A stretch of 59,410 nt of DNA from Bacillus subtilis (GTDB lineage: Bacteria; Bacillota; Bacilli; Bacillales; Bacillaceae_C). The position numbers and the translations under genes were made by a program. This document shows, one piece after another, positions 42,698-51,496 of this stretch. The notes under the pieces are model-generated. The model was not told the DNA's origin and made no database searches. It saw only the letters and a program-made list of their open reading frames with translations. The stretch covers positions 1 through 59,410 of the forward strand of contig NZ_VTQV01000027.1 of assembly GCF_008764245.1 (NCBI RefSeq). Reading direction: 5' to 3'. How positions within the stretch are numbered: position 1 is the stretch's first letter; each line of letters starts with the position of its first letter.

Positions 42698-43269
42698 TAT
42701 CTCCCTTTATTTAGGGTTGTAGTTACTTTGGCCCCAAGTGTATTCGTAAAATGGGTCAAAGCCCACTCATGTCCTGCTTCGTTAAAACTTGCCACAGCAT
42801 CAGAGTAAAGGACAATCTCGAACCCTTTATTATAAGCATCGATCGCAGTGTGCAAAACACAAATATCTGTGCACACTCCGACAATATGTACTTCTTCTAC
42901 TCCACGTTCCCGTAACTTTATTTCTAAATCTGTACCTGCAAAAGCACTATATCTTGTTTTATCCATATAGTAAACATTTGCAGCTTGTTTATTCCGCTCA
43001 TACCAATCTCGCAAAGAGCCATAAAGTTCCCTTCCCGCCGTTCCGGCCACATTATGTTCTGGGAAAAGCTTGGCTTCAGGATGATACGCGTCTCCTTGCA
43101 CATGTTTATCAATCGCTAAGACGATATAATCATCTGCTTCGAAAAAATTTTCCGTCACCGCGACAATCGCCGCTTCAATGTCTTGTCCCGGTTTCCCACA
43201 AGTAAGCTTCCCATCTGGTGCAACAAAATCATACGTATAATCCACGTTCAGTAAAGCGCGTTTTTTCAT
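42697..43269 (-). CDS. pncA: Nicotinamidase (isochorismatase family)
   Basis: A 190-residue cysteine hydrolase. Catalytic Asp is in ALLNVDYTYDFVAP, Lys in MDKTRYSAFAGTDL, and Cys in VHIVGVCTDICVLHTAIDAY; IDKHVQGDAYHPEAKLFPEH supplies metal-binding His and the metal Asp. It hydrolyses nicotinamide to nicotinate. The first residue of the catalytic Asp motif is preceded by an N rather than the more common V/I-D, an ordinary variant. Overlaps with both neighbours point to one transcript. Confidence 0.92.
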   Translation of the reverse strand: MKKRALLNVDYTYDFVAPDGKLTCGKPGQDIEAAIVAVTENFFEADDYIVLAIDKHVQGDAYHPEAKLFPEHNVAGTAGRELYGSLRDWYERNKQAANVYYMDKTRYSAFAGTDLEIKLRERGVEEVHIVGVCTDICVLHTAIDAYNKGFEIVLYSDAVASFNEAGHEWALTHFTNTLGAKVTTTLNKGR

Positions 43270-43856
43270 GTCAATGGCCCCCTTAAAAGATCCACAACGG
43301 AATCCGTATATTCTTCAATATTAAGATCTGCTTCAAGATCAGGATTTTGAAAAGCGCAAGTTCTCAAGCCTACCTGCTTCGCGGGAATTAAATCAAGGGC
43401 GCGATCTCCAATCGCCCAATCTAATTGATATTTGTCATGTATGTATTGATAAGCATCGACCTCAGGTTTGCGAGGGAATCCATCATCATCTGGACTCACA
43501 ATCTCAGCAAAGTACTTTGCAAGTCCCCATTTCTCAAGTAATTCCTTTGTGGACTCGCGCGTTCGATGTGTCACAATCACATTCACCTCTGCTGCTGCGA
43601 GTACTTTCTCAACACCAGGAAAAGGCTCGCTTCCTGTCTCTGCACGTGCATGATCCAATTCTTTAAATCGATCGCGATATTGTTCCGGAATACCAAAATG
43701 GGCAAAAGCTTCTTTTGAAGTACGTTTGAGCCAGCGAAGTGCCTCCACCTCATCCACTTGCTTCCCATGAAATTCTTTGTGTACCGTACAAAAACTCTCT
43801 AGGATCGCCGGGTATGTATTAAAAATTGTTCCATCAAGATCCCATAATATTCTCAT
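43266..43856 (-). CDS. HAD-superfamily phosphatase
   Basis: A 196-residue HAD hydrolase. Motif I is ILWDLDGTIFNTYP, motif II is VIVTHRT, motif III/IV is IGDRALDLIPAKQVGL. The cap domain is the small helical type of the phosphoglycolate phosphatase group. It is the first gene of the NAD salvage operon, overlapping the nicotinamidase gene by four bases, so a housekeeping or nucleotide-related phosphatase role is possible, for example on NMN or related phosphates; this is inferred only from position. Confidence 0.88.
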   Translation of the reverse strand: MRILWDLDGTIFNTYPAILESFCTVHKEFHGKQVDEVEALRWLKRTSKEAFAHFGIPEQYRDRFKELDHARAETGSEPFPGVEKVLAAAEVNVIVTHRTRESTKELLEKWGLAKYFAEIVSPDDDGFPRKPEVDAYQYIHDKYQLDWAIGDRALDLIPAKQVGLRTCAFQNPDLEADLNIEEYTDSVVDLLRGPLT

Positions 43857-43962
43857 CTGTCCCCCACCTATTCCCAGTTTATAATCTTAGATTACCATAT
43901 TTTTAATCATAAATGAGCGGTGAAACTGAAAAATCAAACTTACCATTCACAATCCGATCATT

Positions 43963-44652
43963 TCACACAAAAAATGGAATAGAGAAAAAATACGGACCCA
44001 CAAATAGTAAGTTCAATACGATACCAAGAATCGCAAATAATTTTCTGTCTTTATATTTTACTAAACTTGTAATCCCTAAGCCAATCCCAGCTAAAGAAAA
44101 CAAAAGATTGCCAAATAAAACAAGCGCAAGAAAAATAAAAAGTAGTACAGTTCCAAACGACGTGGGGATGATGGAGGTATTGATAATCAGTAAACTAATT
44201 ACGACTAGAATAGAAAGCAGGGACCACACTACTATAGATAGCCAAAAGGAAAATAAATCAAATCTTTTATACCATCTCCCTTCAACCACCTTTTTCTCGG
44301 TATTGTTTGGGCCTTTCTTTTTGTGGTAAATAAAAGTTGCTTGCACACCCTTTAATAATAAATAGCCAAAAACAATCGCAATCGGAAGCGTAATAACTGT
44401 TCCCATGTCTATAAATAATATGATTTGATTTAAAACAAACAAAATAAACAATAATACAGCACATATGCGGCTTTTTTTATAAATACCGTAGGCTAATCCT
44501 AGAAGCAAGATCACATCCATTAACGACCACCAAGATATGGATAGAAGCCCCCAGATTTTCGATATAATAACAGAAATTATCGTAAGTATGGACATGGTAA
44601 TGGCGATCAGAGCGGCCATTTTGACATCTTGCTCTATTTTTCCATGTGCCAT
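43963..44652 (-). CDS. Polytopic membrane protein (unknown)
   Basis: A 229-residue protein with about seven hydrophobic helices, in two groups separated by a basic loop (IYHKKKGPNNTEKKVVEGRW, residues about 108-128). The last third (LLFSLAGIGLGITSLVKYKD, RKLFAILGIVLNLLF) resembles DUF4190-like membrane domains. It lies at the downstream end of the Tad-locus genes, same strand, with a 44-base gap. I cannot say whether it belongs to that system. Confidence 0.65.
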   Translation of the reverse strand: MAHGKIEQDVKMAALIAITMSILTIISVIISKIWGLLSISWWSLMDVILLLGLAYGIYKKSRICAVLLFILFVLNQIILFIDMGTVITLPIAIVFGYLLLKGVQATFIYHKKKGPNNTEKKVVEGRWYKRFDLFSFWLSIVVWSLLSILVVISLLIINTSIIPTSFGTVLLFIFLALVLFGNLLFSLAGIGLGITSLVKYKDRKLFAILGIVLNLLFVGPYFFSIPFFV

Positions 44653-44695
44653 GTCATCTCTCCTTTCTATTTCAATACTTTTCAGCAGTCATACC

Positions 44696-45652
44696 TTAAT
44701 CTACTTTTCTATCTTTTTTAAATAAAGTAAAGCGATGCTTTTTCTTATTGACAATCCACTTTCCCCTGACAAATTCATCTGCTTGTAAACGAATAAAGTC
44801 TTCAGGAATTTGTTGGAGTTTCCGAATGTACCCCTTAGGAGTAATGAGCGTTTGACCATGAGTATGAAAAACAATTTGTTGATACTCAATTTCAGTACTT
44901 ATTTGCTTTATGATCCCCGTTGTCCATTCTCTTTCGTCATCATTCAAATACTTCACCATCATCGTGTCCTTTAATAAAGATCGGACAATCCTTAGTTTAT
45001 TTTGGTGTTGCATTAATAGTACTCCCCGTTGCCTTGCATATGTTTTAAATTTGTTTGTTGCCTCCAATAATTGGGAAAACATTTTTTCCGGAACCTTCCC
45101 AACTTCTTCGACTTCCGATTTAACGGTTTGAATTTTAAGCGCATATTCGTACATTTTTTCTTCTAAACTTTTTTGTTGGTCCATATAAGCCAAGATGTCA
45201 TTCATATCCTGAAAAAGTTTATGTTGTTTTCCAAATTCTTGCTTATAACCTTTAACCATCGCTATTCTAATCCTATCCAAACTTTCTCGAACACTGCTAA
45301 GGGAGGCCCCACCTGCTTTCAGAGTGTGATCGATATCATCTTGACTAATCATTATGGTATAAAAGGTTAAATAAACCTTCATACAATATGCCGCAATTTC
45401 CTCACTTCTGACTATTTTTCTTTCAGAATCAAAAATATGAAACTTATAAAAATGATCTGCGGCGATTTTATCCGAACGACCACTATAAATGGCTAATATT
45501 TTGTAAATCCCCTTACCCATTTCTATATTTGGACTGATATACGCTACTTCCCACATGCCAACAAAGGGAGCCGCCATAATTTGGTCTTTCCCGCTTACAG
45601 GACTCATGATTTCCGGGGGTCTTACCTTAATTCCCATCACTATTCTCTCCAT
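44696..45652 (-). CDS. Unknown soluble protein in the Tad locus
   Basis: About 318 residues when started at ATG 45652, which has AGGAGACTGG upstream; the open frame extends further but overlaps the next gene. No signal peptide or membrane segment. An N-terminal beta-rich region (PFVGMWEVAYISPNIEMGKG, YKILAIYSGRS) is followed by long helices (about residues 120-270, including YMDQQKSLEEKMYEYALKIQ) and a basic C-terminus. I do not recognise it. Its gene is downstream of the pilus genes on the same strand. Confidence 0.65.
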   Translation of the reverse strand: MERIVMGIKVRPPEIMSPVSGKDQIMAAPFVGMWEVAYISPNIEMGKGIYKILAIYSGRSDKIAADHFYKFHIFDSERKIVRSEEIAAYCMKVYLTFYTIMISQDDIDHTLKAGGASLSSVRESLDRIRIAMVKGYKQEFGKQHKLFQDMNDILAYMDQQKSLEEKMYEYALKIQTVKSEVEEVGKVPEKMFSQLLEATNKFKTYARQRGVLLMQHQNKLRIVRSLLKDTMMVKYLNDDEREWTTGIIKQISTEIEYQQIVFHTHGQTLITPKGYIRKLQQIPEDFIRLQADEFVRGKWIVNKKKHRFTLFKKDRKVD

Positions 45653-45740
45653 TCCAGTCTCCTCTATTTTGAAAAAAGACCGAATCCTCATTAAGATGAT
45701 CGGTCTATCAAACAATCTTTTATACAGTTGTCGTTCACAC

Positions 45741-46022
45741 TTACAGGCGAGTAAGGGCAAAGAAAGCAAAGGCAATCCCGATAATAAAAATCGTCACAAA
45801 AAGCGTTTTGATACTTTCCACCTCTACTCTTTTTCTCACTTCTGAATAGACAATAAATATTATTCCCACTATAAGGAGGAAGGCTAACAAATATTTAACC
45901 CATGCATGTTCGGTAATAAATGTTAATTGGCCTTTTCCGCTAAAATATACATATGATAACCCACCAACAACGATCATAGCGGTCACAATGAATGAGCTAA
46001 CTCCCCATGTTTTATCGCTCAA
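45741..46022 (-). CDS. Small membrane protein in the Tad locus
   Basis: A 93-residue protein with three hydrophobic segments (SFIVTAMIVVGGLSYVYF; YLLAFLLIVGIIFIVYSEV; TLFVTIFIIGIAFAFFAL). GGGAGTG precedes the ATG. It lies 26 bases after the repeat-rich membrane protein gene. Unknown function. Confidence 0.65.
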   Translation of the reverse strand: MSDKTWGVSSFIVTAMIVVGGLSYVYFSGKGQLTFITEHAWVKYLLAFLLIVGIIFIVYSEVRKRVEVESIKTLFVTIFIIGIAFAFFALTRL

Positions 46023-46048
46023 TTTATCAACACTCCCTTTTTCAAGGT

Positions 46049-47530
46049 TTAAGGTATGTGTATCTTAAATAATTTCCACATCCAATTTTTATAGCCTGAT
46101 GTAAATTCAAATTTCACATTATTAATAAAATCTGTCCAGGAATTTAAATAATTTCTCAAGCCATTATCTGGATGAGTCTTGGGATCATTCCAATAGATAA
46201 TGTCTTTATAAAAATTGGTAATGAATTTAGTAGCAAACTTTTCCATAAAGTCAGGTATGGAGGTTTTCTGAAATGCCTGACTCAAACCAGCCATCCAATA
46301 TTTTGCTGGAATAAGAGTCCCAAATACTAGCGCCCCAATACCGACCTCTGCCCAATTTATTCCATCCCCGATAATCCATTGACGAACAACTTCCAAACCC
46401 GATCCGATTGTCCCGCTATAAATAACCAAGCCAAAACGCTTAAAGAAACCTGATAAACTACGAATTTTCGTCCAAACGCCAGCTCCAAAGATTCCACCAA
46501 AAAACGCAATTGTAGCATTTACAAACACTTTTTTAATATCTGTTTCACCTGTAAGGAGGTCAAAACCTATCGAAACACCTGAACTAACAAAGCCAATCTT
46601 TAGTAAACCAGCCCAGCCCCCATTCGCAGCAAGAAAACTACCAAAGGCTGTTTTAATACTTTGTAAGAATGGCAAAATTCGTGTTGCCCATGTTGTTTGA
46701 ATAGCGGTGCGAATCGCTTGGAATGCCGGGACAATCCCTCGAGTCCAGGCGGCTTGGATACCGGTACGAATCGCCTGAAAAGCTGGAACAATTCCACGCG
46801 CCCATGCAAACTGAATTCCTGCACGGATGGCTTGAAAAGCTGGAACTAATCCTCTCGTCCAGATAAACTGAAAGGCCGTCCGTAAGCCGAGTCCTGCATA
46901 GCCAAGTCCCGTTCTTAAACCTTGGAGTAAGAGTCCAATCGCCCCTGCTTCGACGGCAAATGCGACCAGTCCTCCCGCTAACGCACCACCGACAATCCAG
47001 ATCGCCGCGTGTAAGGGGTTGAAAGCGTCTGTCCCCCCATACATGGCAAAATAGACAATCCCAGCGATAATCGCCACAACGGCCGCCACAACGGCAATTG
47101 CGACAGATATGATTCCACCTACAACAAGTAAAACAATACCCGCTACAACGGCAACGATGATCCCAATCGTAATGATTAAATCTTTTGCCCAATCTGGTAA
47201 AGAGTCCCACAGATCGACGAACATCTGTCCTACTTCACCTAAAAAATCTAAAAATCCATCCCAAAGATCAATGGCACCGTCAATCACACCATCCACAAAA
47301 TCACCAATAGCGCCTCCGATACTACCCCAATCCCAATCAAGTGGATTTAAATTGATTCCGCCGCCACTACTTCCAGCCTGCTGTTCAGTTGGAGTCAAGC
47401 TATTATCATCATATTCTATCTCCCCAACTGTTGTAGAGGCCTTCGCTGAAAATGGAAATAACAAAATGATGAGCAGCATGATGTATGGAATGATTTGGCT
47501 AACCCATTGACCGAGCCTATTTTTTCCCAT
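46049..47530 (-). CDS. Large secreted/membrane protein with 19-residue repeats (unknown)
   Basis: A 493-residue protein with a signal peptide (cleavage near AKAS-T, residue 32), a region rich in D, W and G with amphipathic motifs (WDWGSIGGAIGDFVDGVIDG), a strongly hydrophobic glycine/alanine/valine block (about 120-205), then a 19-residue repeat: W-T/A-R-G-I/L-V-P-A-F-Q-A-I-R followed by six variable residues, three clear copies plus weaker ones at both ends. The last 200 residues are moderately hydrophobic. The pattern recalls phage tape-measure or pore-forming proteins, but I do not recognise a family. It lies just after the VWA lipoprotein gene in the Tad locus. Confidence 0.75.
   Translation of the reverse strand: MGKNRLGQWVSQIIPYIMLLIILLFPFSAKASTTVGEIEYDDNSLTPTEQQAGSSGGGINLNPLDWDWGSIGGAIGDFVDGVIDGAIDLWDGFLDFLGEVGQMFVDLWDSLPDWAKDLIITIGIIVAVVAGIVLLVVGGIISVAIAVVAAVVAIIAGIVYFAMYGGTDAFNPLHAAIWIVGGALAGGLVAFAVEAGAIGLLLQGLRTGLGYAGLGLRTAFQFIWTRGLVPAFQAIRAGIQFAWARGIVPAFQAIRTGIQAAWTRGIVPAFQAIRTAIQTTWATRILPFLQSIKTAFGSFLAANGGWAGLLKIGFVSSGVSIGFDLLTGETDIKKVFVNATIAFFGGIFGAGVWTKIRSLSGFFKRFGLVIYSGTIGSGLEVVRQWIIGDGINWAEVGIGALVFGTLIPAKYWMAGLSQAFQKTSIPDFMEKFATKFITNFYKDIIYWNDPKTHPDNGLRNYLNSWTDFINNVKFEFTSGYKNWMWKLFKIHIP
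46640..46880 (-). repeat. 57-bp coding repeats in the membrane protein gene
   Basis: Copies of a 57-bp unit encoding W-x-R-G-I/L-V-P-A-F-Q-A-I-R-x-x-I-Q-x-x follow one another; the DNA copies differ at many third positions although the protein is conserved, which suggests old repeats kept by selection. Confidence 0.75.
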
Positions 47531-47577
47531 GCTGAAATCCTCCTTGATAAAGAGACTTAACGAATTAAAGTCAACAA

Positions 47578-48966
47578 TTAATTCGCACTTTTATACTTTT
47601 CGTTAATCTCTCTCTCCATTTTTTTATAGTCTTCCTTTGCCATGTTTAGAAGATCCTTGTATACATCATTCTCGGTTTTATTAGCCAAATCATAGCGGGC
47701 TTGGCGTTCCTTTTTCATCAGTTGATATTGCTCGCTTGATAATTTATGAGTTTTATATAAATAGAGAAGTGCCTTATCAATATTCCGAATTTCAAGGGAA
47801 CTTTTATCTCCCCACTCATATTTATAATCAAAGATCGAATTTTCTCTTTCCAAAATTTGATCAATATTGGCTGATTCGGCGCCAATTTTCCAATTTAGCC
47901 ACTTACTTGCCATCTCTTGTGAACGATCAAATTCGCTTTGGAGTTGCTCCATATTTCTTACTGTTGCATAGGTTCCGTCTGCAGCTTCTGCCACTTTTTT
48001 TAATTGCTGTTGCCCCTCACTATCCACATTAAACCCAATCACATTGATTAATGGTGTGATATTAGATTCGGATAATTGCTTAGCTGCCGCTACTGGGTCT
48101 CCATCACATGTCTCTACACCATCACTGACTAAGTAAATAATATTGGTATTCTTTTCACCATCATACTCGGCAAAGTCTTCTTTCGCCTTCAATAGAGATT
48201 CTGCAACGGGCGTCCAACCACTCGGTTCAAATTGTCCCAAAGCTTCACCAAACTTTTTTGAATCATAGGGTTCCATCTCATAAAATAGCTTATTACTACT
48301 GCAAGATAATTCCTTATCTGCGTCAGAACCTGTTCCTTCATAGCCATATACTCTTAAAGCAACATTTGCTTCATCAGGAAGTGAATCCGCAAATTTTTCT
48401 ATCGACTCTTTTGCTAGTTGCATCATGGATGTACCATCAATTTCAGCGGCCATACTTCCACTAGCATCTAAAATAATTTCTACATTATAATTTTCTTTAA
48501 ATTGCAAACGTGGATCTTCTAATTCTGGATTCCCAAAGTCATTTTCTTTCCATTCTGCAACAAGTTTATCCGGATGTGGGTAATCTTCTGCAAATAAAGC
48601 TAAAACATTCCCAAAATATTTCTTTACTTCTTCCTCTCCATCCTCCTTTGCCAATTCAGGCCACTTTGATAATTCCTCCTCAATGGCTTCTTGATTTTCA
48701 TCATAATTCACTGTTGAGAATTTACCTGATGGATATTGAAGAAAAGATTTTGTATCAACGGGCGGGGAAGGAGAGGTAAGGAAGGCTTGTAAATCATTTT
48801 CGCCCTTATTAGTGTCTTCCTTTTGCTCTGTTTCTTCTGCTTGTACCGAATCCCCTTGATCTTGCGGAGCCACTTCTTTTTCGCTCGATGAACAAGCACT
48901 CAGGAATATACCGCATATAAGAATAAGGACGTATGGAACAAATGAAGTATGCTTGTTTTTCATCAA
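47578..48966 (-). CDS. VWA-domain lipoprotein
   Basis: A 462-residue lipoprotein. The lipobox is LSACSS after a hydrophobic signal (residues 8-25). An acidic linker and a globular N-terminal part precede a von Willebrand A domain (about residues 165-345) with the MIDAS motif DASGSMAAE, a TPVAESL threonine site and YLVSDGVETC. The C-terminal 110 residues are helical and charged. It resembles YwmC/YwmD-type surface VWA proteins. In many Tad systems the VWA domain is part of TadG; here the TadG-like protein lacks it and this separate lipoprotein follows 54 bases later, so it may supply that function. Confidence 0.85.
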   Translation of the reverse strand: MMKNKHTSFVPYVLILICGIFLSACSSSEKEVAPQDQGDSVQAEETEQKEDTNKGENDLQAFLTSPSPPVDTKSFLQYPSGKFSTVNYDENQEAIEEELSKWPELAKEDGEEEVKKYFGNVLALFAEDYPHPDKLVAEWKENDFGNPELEDPRLQFKENYNVEIILDASGSMAAEIDGTSMMQLAKESIEKFADSLPDEANVALRVYGYEGTGSDADKELSCSSNKLFYEMEPYDSKKFGEALGQFEPSGWTPVAESLLKAKEDFAEYDGEKNTNIIYLVSDGVETCDGDPVAAAKQLSESNITPLINVIGFNVDSEGQQQLKKVAEAADGTYATVRNMEQLQSEFDRSQEMASKWLNWKIGAESANIDQILERENSIFDYKYEWGDKSSLEIRNIDKALLYLYKTHKLSSEQYQLMKKERQARYDLANKTENDVYKDLLNMAKEDYKKMEREINEKYKSAN

Positions 48967-49019
48967 AAAATATAACCTCCTGGATCAGGTCTGGTGGACA
49001 AAGAACGATCAGTTAGGAT

Positions 49020-49841
49020 TTACCAACACTTGATATCAATATCTTTAGGCGTTTTAATACTGGCTTCTGCTTCAGCATATACCGAGCGTTCATCTTCACT
49101 GAAGGCATCATCTCCCACCGTTATAAAGGATGCCGCTCGCTTGACCTTTGCCATTACTTTAAACTCATCTCCTTTAAAGATCAGTTCCATATCCTCATCA
49201 GCCCCATTCTTTGTGGCATAATACTGAGCTGCTTCTTGCCATTGCGGTTCCGCATCGATTATGGCCTCACATGCGACGTCATTAATTTCTTTAATCTCAT
49301 TACTAAACCACTCTTTATACCAAACATTCTTGAAAAAATATTTTAATGCGGCATTAGCGTCGACTTCTTCATATTCATAGCGAACAGCCGATCTAAGCTC
49401 TTTGGGAACTTCCATTTTATCTAATACTTCTTTCCAAACTTTATCTAGTTCTGTATCCGTGAGTTCTGGTGGTTGTTCATCTTTTTTATCTTCTTTCTTC
49501 TTTTTGCTATCTTTTTTGTCTTTTTTATCTTTTTTATTTTTTTCTTCGGCCTTTTTTTCTTGGACTTCGCCTGTTTTTTCTTCGACGAACTCATTCGCTG
49601 CTTCCCTTAGATGGTCCATCCGGGATTCAATTTCGGTTTTCAATTTATCATCATAGACCTCTTTAATTTCATTTGCAGCGGCTAATGCAGCGGCATCTGC
49701 GCTCGTTTGACTAACACGTTTTGTTGCATACGTTGTAAAAAAATCGAAAAAGATAAAACTAATGAAGATCGCACCGATTAATAATCCTAAAATAACGAGA
49801 AGGGTATTCCCTTTTTCGTTTTTTATATAACGACTCCACAT
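49020..49841 (-). CDS. TadG-like pseudopilin (Tad domain)
   Basis: A 273-residue protein. The N-terminus RYIKNEKGNTLLVILGLLIG is a prepilin-like signal with a Gly before a hydrophobic helix, and the adjacent TSADAAALAAANEIKE is typical of TadG-like proteins. A low-complexity K/E/D stretch lies at residues about 85-120. The C-terminal domain contains ANAALKYFFKNVWYKEW and DEPQWQEAAQYYATKNG-like blocks. It is expected to be a minor component at the pilus base. No VWA domain is present, unlike many TadG. The start overlaps the TadE gene stop by one base. Confidence 0.85.
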   Translation of the reverse strand: MWSRYIKNEKGNTLLVILGLLIGAIFISFIFFDFFTTYATKRVSQTSADAAALAAANEIKEVYDDKLKTEIESRMDHLREAANEFVEEKTGEVQEKKAEEKNKKDKKDKKDSKKKKEDKKDEQPPELTDTELDKVWKEVLDKMEVPKELRSAVRYEYEEVDANAALKYFFKNVWYKEWFSNEIKEINDVACEAIIDAEPQWQEAAQYYATKNGADEDMELIFKGDEFKVMAKVKRAASFITVGDDAFSEDERSVYAEAEASIKTPKDIDIKCW

Positions 49842-50233
49842 TAGTCTTCTTCCTCCTCCTCTTTTGGCATCGAGGCATTGGCCTTTAACTCGTGCTCAAA
49901 TCGACCGATCAATGGTATTTTAATAGATGGAACAGTTGCATTCACTGTAACGGTTACTTCTTTTCCGTAACTTGTTGTTCCTTCTGACAGCGAGCTACTT
50001 ACTTCTAAACCATGAGCTGAACGATCAACAGCCGCACTATAGTCGCCACCAACTGAAGCAACCCTTGCACCATCTCGGGCAGCAGACTCTGCTACAACGA
50101 CGGTGTAAGCGACCAAAGCAACCTGCCAAATAAACAATAAGGCCATAACAACCATCGGGAACACAGCTAAGAATTCAATTAGCTGTGAACCCTTTTCGTT
50201 TTTTATATACTTTTTTACGTTTTCCAAAATCAT
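49841..50233 (-). CDS. TadE-like pseudopilin
   Basis: A 130-residue protein with prepilin-type N-terminus KNEKGSQLIEFLAVFPMVVM, in which Glu is the fifth residue after the processing Gly, followed by AYTVVVAESAARDGARVASV, the TadE signature. The C-terminal 70 residues are beta-rich, and the end is acidic (KEEEEED). TadE is a minor pilin needed for Flp pilus assembly in Gram-negative systems. It shares the YIKNEKG leader with the Flp and TadG-like proteins next to it. Confidence 0.88.
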   Translation of the reverse strand: MILENVKKYIKNEKGSQLIEFLAVFPMVVMALLFIWQVALVAYTVVVAESAARDGARVASVGGDYSAAVDRSAHGLEVSSSLSEGTTSYGKEVTVTVNATVPSIKIPLIGRFEHELKANASMPKEEEEED

Positions 50234-50285
50234 TTCACACCTTTACGGATGGATGGTAACAACCCCCAGGACCTAAAGGAACGAA

Positions 50286-50501
50286 TCAATCTCCACCTAA
50301 ACTATTAATCATTTTCGCTAATTGACTTTTCACGGCTTGACCCATGGAAGTATCGCCTTCCATCGTAGCGGCAATCGCCCCCATAATCGCTAATACAAGC
50401 ATTCCCAAGGCAATCCATTCTAGTGCTTGTGCTCCTCTTTCATTTTTAATATATCGATCCCATTTTGCCTTTACGGAAACATAACATTTTGTCAACATCA
50501 T
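50286..50501 (-). CDS. flp: Flp-type prepilin
   Basis: A 71-residue protein. After a 22-residue leader ending KNERG comes AQALEWIALGMLVLAIMGAI, a class IVb pilin N-terminus with Glu at position 5, and a short C-terminal part (AVKSQLAKMINSLGGD). This is the probable main pilus subunit. The leader ends in the same YIKNE-K/R-G motif as in the TadE- and TadG-like proteins. AGGAGG precedes the ATG. The gene lies between TadC and TadE with gaps of about 50 bases. Confidence 0.88.
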   Translation of the reverse strand: MMLTKCYVSVKAKWDRYIKNERGAQALEWIALGMLVLAIMGAIAATMEGDTSMGQAVKSQLAKMINSLGGD

Positions 50502-50553
50502 AATTCCTCCTTAAGATTTTGTTTTTGTATATATAAATCCGTTCACCTTGGTT

Positions 50554-51489
50554 TTAAAACCAAACATCTAAACCAAAAGCTTGGGGATTATATAACATGT
50601 TCAAAAATAGTAAACCAATAATCAATAAAAATACTGCCGGTGCGACGAGAAAAGTCGTTACAAGTGTTACCTGTGGACTAGCCTTTGCCGCTTTTTCCTT
50701 TGCACGATATCCGCGCATCGCTCGCAAATCTTCAGCCTGAACTCTGAATGTCGTTGACACTGGTACACCTAAATCCACACCTTGCACAAGGGAGTTCACG
50801 AGCATTTCTAACTCTTTTGCCGAATTTCTTTCTAGGATATGTTCAAAGGCTTGTTTTCTTGGAACACCTAGGTCTATCTCACGATTAAAACGCTGAATTT
50901 CTTCAATAAGAGGCCCGTCCATCTGATTGGTTACTTGTCTGAGGGCGGCATCTAGTGATACACCCGCTTGTAAAGTAATGCTTACCGTATCGAGAAAATC
51001 AGGCATCATCATACTAATAATTTCCTGTCTTTCTTTTGCACAATATAAAATCCAAATCGACGGAAACATAAAACCGGAAACAGGTAAAATAACTAATAAT
51101 AGCAACGCAAATGGCAGACCTAAAAATGAATAGATGATAGCAATGAACAAAGTAGTTAAGCCTAAAACAAAACGAAGTCCGTGTAAGCTTTCAACCTTTA
51201 AACCTAGTGGATTTCCAGCTTTCACCAGTGTTTTTTCATCTTTTTCAAAATCAAACATAAACCTATATTTTTTAGCAGTAGGTGCAACATATTCCGCTGC
51301 TCTTATCAATGGATTCCAAATGATCTCTTGAACTTTTCTCTTTCTTTTCACTAGCTGGATAGGCATTAAATGCTTCATTAATTTTTCTTTTTTGGCTACA
51401 TATAACCAGATATAAATAAAACCAATTAAAATGAATAGTATGATTGCGGTTATTAGCAGTTGGACAATCACATCAAAATAAGGACTCAT
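50554..51489 (-). CDS. tadC: TadC-like inner-membrane platform protein
   Basis: A 311-residue type II secretion F-domain protein. One membrane segment at the N-terminus, two in the middle (VLGLTTLFIAIIYSFLGLPF and LLVILPVSGFMFPSIWILYC), the cytoplasmic F domain with FLDTVSITLQAGVSLDAALR and SLVQGVDLGVPVSTTFRVQAEDLRA (read in two parts), and a C-terminal segment. It pairs with TadB to form the platform on which the TadA ATPase acts. It starts seven bases after the tadB stop. Confidence 0.92.
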   Translation of the reverse strand: MSPYFDVIVQLLITAIILFILIGFIYIWLYVAKKEKLMKHLMPIQLVKRKRKVQEIIWNPLIRAAEYVAPTAKKYRFMFDFEKDEKTLVKAGNPLGLKVESLHGLRFVLGLTTLFIAIIYSFLGLPFALLLLVILPVSGFMFPSIWILYCAKERQEIISMMMPDFLDTVSITLQAGVSLDAALRQVTNQMDGPLIEEIQRFNREIDLGVPRKQAFEHILERNSAKELEMLVNSLVQGVDLGVPVSTTFRVQAEDLRAMRGYRAKEKAAKASPQVTLVTTFLVAPAVFLLIIGLLFLNMLYNPQAFGLDVWF

Positions 51490-51496
51490 CCTTTTA

